Part shown: in pieces, positions 4,619-6,752 of the stretch
Position numbering within the stretch: position 1 is the first letter of the stretch
Layout of the letters: the number at the start of each line of letters is the position of its first letter
NCBI GenBank assembly: GCA_020050375.1
Contig: JAGVKR010000610.1
Coordinates: 1-6,752, forward strand
Reading direction: 5' to 3'
DNA: 6,752 nucleotides
Source of the DNA: Planctomycetales bacterium
GTDB taxonomy: Bacteria; Planctomycetota; Planctomycetia; Planctomycetales; Planctomycetaceae
The notes under the pieces: model-generated
What the model saw: the letters and a program-made list of their open reading frames with translations, nothing else
What the model was told of the DNA's origin: nothing
Databases searched by the model: none
Program-made: the position numbers and the translations under genes

Positions 4619-6752
4619 TTACTCTGCTTCCTTCGAACGAGTGCGGTTTTTCCGAGGTGGCGTCTTCGACCGCACGGGTGTGCCTTTCTTTGATGAGGGC
4701 CCGAGCGAGCTGCGCCCGGTTTCGTCCGAAGATTTGCTCGGGGCGTCAAAACCAGCCGGAATCACGGCCGAGCCTTTCTTCGACTTGGACTTTTTCCGGG
4801 ACAGATCAGGGTTGGTCAGATCTTCTTCCGGCAGCAGGCTGTTCGCCGGGACGAGCGTCGTCGGAACGTCGTCGGCGTCGTCGAGCGACATGGGGGACAC
4901 TCCGGTGCTTCCGGGGACCGGCGGCGGCAACGTGGCCGGAATTCTGAGGTCTGGTCCGCGAGGAATGGTCGATTCCGGGATGGGCATTTCCGCCGGGACG
5001 CCGAACAACGGCCCGTGGATCATTTCCGCCTCGGCCTCGATGAAGTTCATCCGCTGCGATTCGATCTCCTTGATCCGTTCGGCCTCGGCGTCACTGGTGA
5101 CGACGCGGGGTGTGAGGAAGATCAGGAGCTCGGTGCGGATCATCCGCTTATAGTCGTAGCGGAACGCCTGGCCGATGATCGGGATGTCTCCCAGGAGCGG
5201 CACTTTGCGCTCGTTGGTTTCGTCGCGTTTGGTGATCATGCCCCCCATGACGATTGTCTGGCCGTTCTTGACGCTGATCGTGGCATAGGCGTTGGTCGTG
5301 TCAATGATTGGCGAACCGACCGTGCTGCCGTCGGGATTCACGAACAGCGGGACCGACTTATCGCTGAGCGCATTTTTCTGGGCGCCGACGTACATGACGA
5401 CTGTGTCTTCGGGAGTGACGCGCGGGCGGACGTCCAGGATGATTCCGACGTCCACGGGGGTGGGAATCGGCTGGGCAAAACCGGTCACCTGACTTACGTT
5501 GAATCCGCTGACACGAGGGACCTGCTGCCCCACCTGGATGTGGGCATTCTGGTTGTCCAATGTCCGAATCTGCGGTCGGCTGAGGATGTCGACGCGACGG
5601 CGCGCGGCGACCGCCCGTAAGAGGGCGCTCACGCTTTCGGACCCGGCCGACAGGACGAGGCCTCCATACCCCAGGTCGCCATTCAAGCGCTGCAGGTTGA
5701 AGCTTGTGAGTCCCTGGCCGCCGACCTTGCTGGTATTGATTCCCTGAGCGACGTTATTTCCCAGGGGCGTGTTGTTGAACGTGAAGCCGGGCGTAGCCGT
5801 CGCTGAAATCACTTGTTGATTCGCGACGGTACCTCCAGGAGTCAAAGTCGTCGTTGTCACCGGCAGGATCGTATCGATCAGGCTGCGGTCGAACAGAACC
5901 GAATCCTGCAGTCCGAGCTCGACCCCCCATTCATCCGCATTGTCGAGCTGGACTTCGACGAGCAGCGCCTGGATCAACACCTGCTTCGGTGCCCTGTCGA
6001 TGTCGATCACGAGTTTCATCACGTCGGGGAAAAATCGCGGCGTGGCGCTGATGAGCAGGCTGTTGCTGGCCCCCTCGGGGACGACGATCACCTCACGTTC
6101 GATCTGCTCGAAGGGGCTGATGAGACCGGGGTCGGCCGTCTCCACCTGCCGCTGCGTCTGGAGGAAGTTGCTGATGGCGGTTGCCACGTCAATGGCCTGC
6201 GTGTTTTTCAGCTTGTACACATCGGTCTTCCGCTGGCTGATCTCGCTTTCATCGAGACGCATGACGACGGCCTCGACGACGCGCAAGGCTTCGCCGCCGC
6301 CGATGGCGATGATGCTGTTGGTCCGCACGTCGACCTGGAATCGAATCGGAATGAGCGTGCTGCTGGAGTCTTCCGCTCCCGCGATCGGCACGCCTTGGAA
6401 GTTCTGGCCGAACTGCCCCCCTTGTCCCTGTCCGCCCTGGCCCCCCGGGCGCTGCCCGGTCAGGCCGAACAATCCGTTGAGCAAATTGAGCGTCGCCTGG
6501 GCGTCGCCGCGTGTCATCGGGAAAATCTTGATTTCGGCGACGGCGGCGTTTGGCTTGTCGAACTGCTCGATCAGCCGCGCCACGAGGACCATACTCTGCT
6601 CGGGGGCGGTGACGACGATGCTGTTGGTTCGCATGTCGGCCGTGATGCGAATATCGGCGAGGATCCCCGATTGCAGCGTCCGGGACTGGCCGTTTTGCTC
6701 ATCGATGTATTGCAGGATCATCGATTTCACTTCGCGCAGCTCTGGGATCGGA
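4619..6752 (-). CDS. Secretin (type II/III secretion or type IV pilus outer-membrane channel), 5' end missing
   Basis: 710 codons are visible; the frame stays open through the right edge, so the signal peptide and earliest N domain lie outside. Counting from the first visible codon, residues of about 30-92, 125-170 and 177-253 are secretin N-domain repeats (each with a VxxRTNSIxxx or ASNSLLISA strand and a helix ending in a hydrophobic-Asp step). A Gly/Gln-rich loop (about 100-120) separates the first two. The barrel domain runs from about 257 to 551, with VLIQALLVEVQL, RRRVDILSRPQIRTLDNQNAHIQVGQQVP, and the family signature GQTIVMGGM, 11 residues, VPLLGDIPIIGQAF, then ELLIFLTPRVV. Secretins form multimeric outer-membrane channels. 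After residue 560 comes an unusual tail of about 150 residues: proline-rich, then strongly Lys/Arg/Ser-rich at the end. The downstream lipoprotein (81-nt gap) and BON protein may be partners. Which machine it serves (type II secretion, Tad or type IV pilus) cannot be told from this fragment, so I give no gene symbol. Confidence 0.92.
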   Translation of the reverse strand, partial: PIPELREVKSMILQYIDEQNGQSRTLQSGILADIRITADMRTNSIVVTAPEQSMVLVARLIEQFDKPNAAVAEIKIFPMTRGDAQATLNLLNGLFGLTGQRPGGQGGQGQGGQFGQNFQGVPIAGAEDSSSTLIPIRFQVDVRTNSIIAIGGGEALRVVEAVVMRLDESEISQRKTDVYKLKNTQAIDVATAISNFLQTQRQVETADPGLISPFEQIEREVIVVPEGASNSLLISATPRFFPDVMKLVIDIDRAPKQVLIQALLVEVQLDNADEWGVELGLQDSVLFDRSLIDTILPVTTTTLTPGGTVANQQVISATATPGFTFNNTPLGNNVAQGINTSKVGGQGLTSFNLQRLNGDLGYGGLVLSAGSESVSALLRAVAARRRVDILSRPQIRTLDNQNAHIQVGQQVPRVSGFNVSQVTGFAQPIPTPVDVGIILDVRPRVTPEDTVVMYVGAQKNALSDKSVPLFVNPDGSTVGSPIIDTTNAYATISVKNGQTIVMGGMITKRDETNERKVPLLGDIPIIGQAFRYDYKRMIRTELLIFLTPRVVTSDAEAERIKEIESQRMNFIEAEAEMIHGPLFGVPAEMPIPESTIPRGPDLRIPATLPPPVPGSTGVSPMSLDDADDVPTTLVPANSLLPEEDLTNPDLSRKKSKSKKGSAVIPAGFDAPSKSSDETGRSSLGPSSKKGTPVRSKTPPRKNRTRSKEAE

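Noticed and set aside
3683..4693. 336-codon open frame on the + strand
   Set aside because: It runs antisense to the lipoprotein gene, lacks a signal or known domain, and its length is explained by GC-rich codon use on the other strand.
5015..5620. 201-codon open frame on the + strand
   Set aside because: It is antisense to the secretin barrel and has no domain or ribosome binding site.

Overview
The window looks like chromosomal DNA from a member of the Planctomycetota. The evidence is a Tat-exported DUF1501 protein of the type abundant in that phylum, a secretin with a long basic C-terminal tail, a lipoprotein with a conserved N-terminal domain, GC-rich coding regions, and spacers full of degenerate inverted repeats. 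The phylum call is inferred from protein character; no rRNA or other marker is present.

Layout, left to right. Positions 1-735 hold no convincing gene but several hairpins. Two of them (6-37 and 327-358) share the same outer arms and the same 8-nt loop, while their inner stems differ in a compensatory way. A weak sigma70-like promoter (681-709) precedes a DUF1501 gene on the + strand (739-2226). Positions 2227-2493 form a convergent spacer, most of which is an imperfect inverted repeat of about 235 bp whose ends carry related GC-rich hairpins that may act as a bidirectional terminator.

The rest reads on the - strand. In transcription order it holds a secretin cut off by the right edge (6752-4619), a lipoprotein with a charged, partly repetitive tail (4537-3437), and a secreted BON-domain protein with Met/Gly-rich and Gln/Asn-rich linkers (3297-2494). 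The BON gene has its own near-consensus promoter (TTGACG, 18 nt, TATAAT at 3396-3367), so it can be transcribed separately from the two genes before it.

How the genes may work together: the secretin would form an outer-membrane channel of a type II secretion or pilus-like machine. The adjacent lipoprotein and BON protein are plausible envelope partners, but that role rests on position and domain type only. The DUF1501 gene is transcribed towards this cluster and is probably unrelated to it. The least explained parts of the window are non-coding: the paired hairpins at the left and the inverted-repeat element between the convergent genes.
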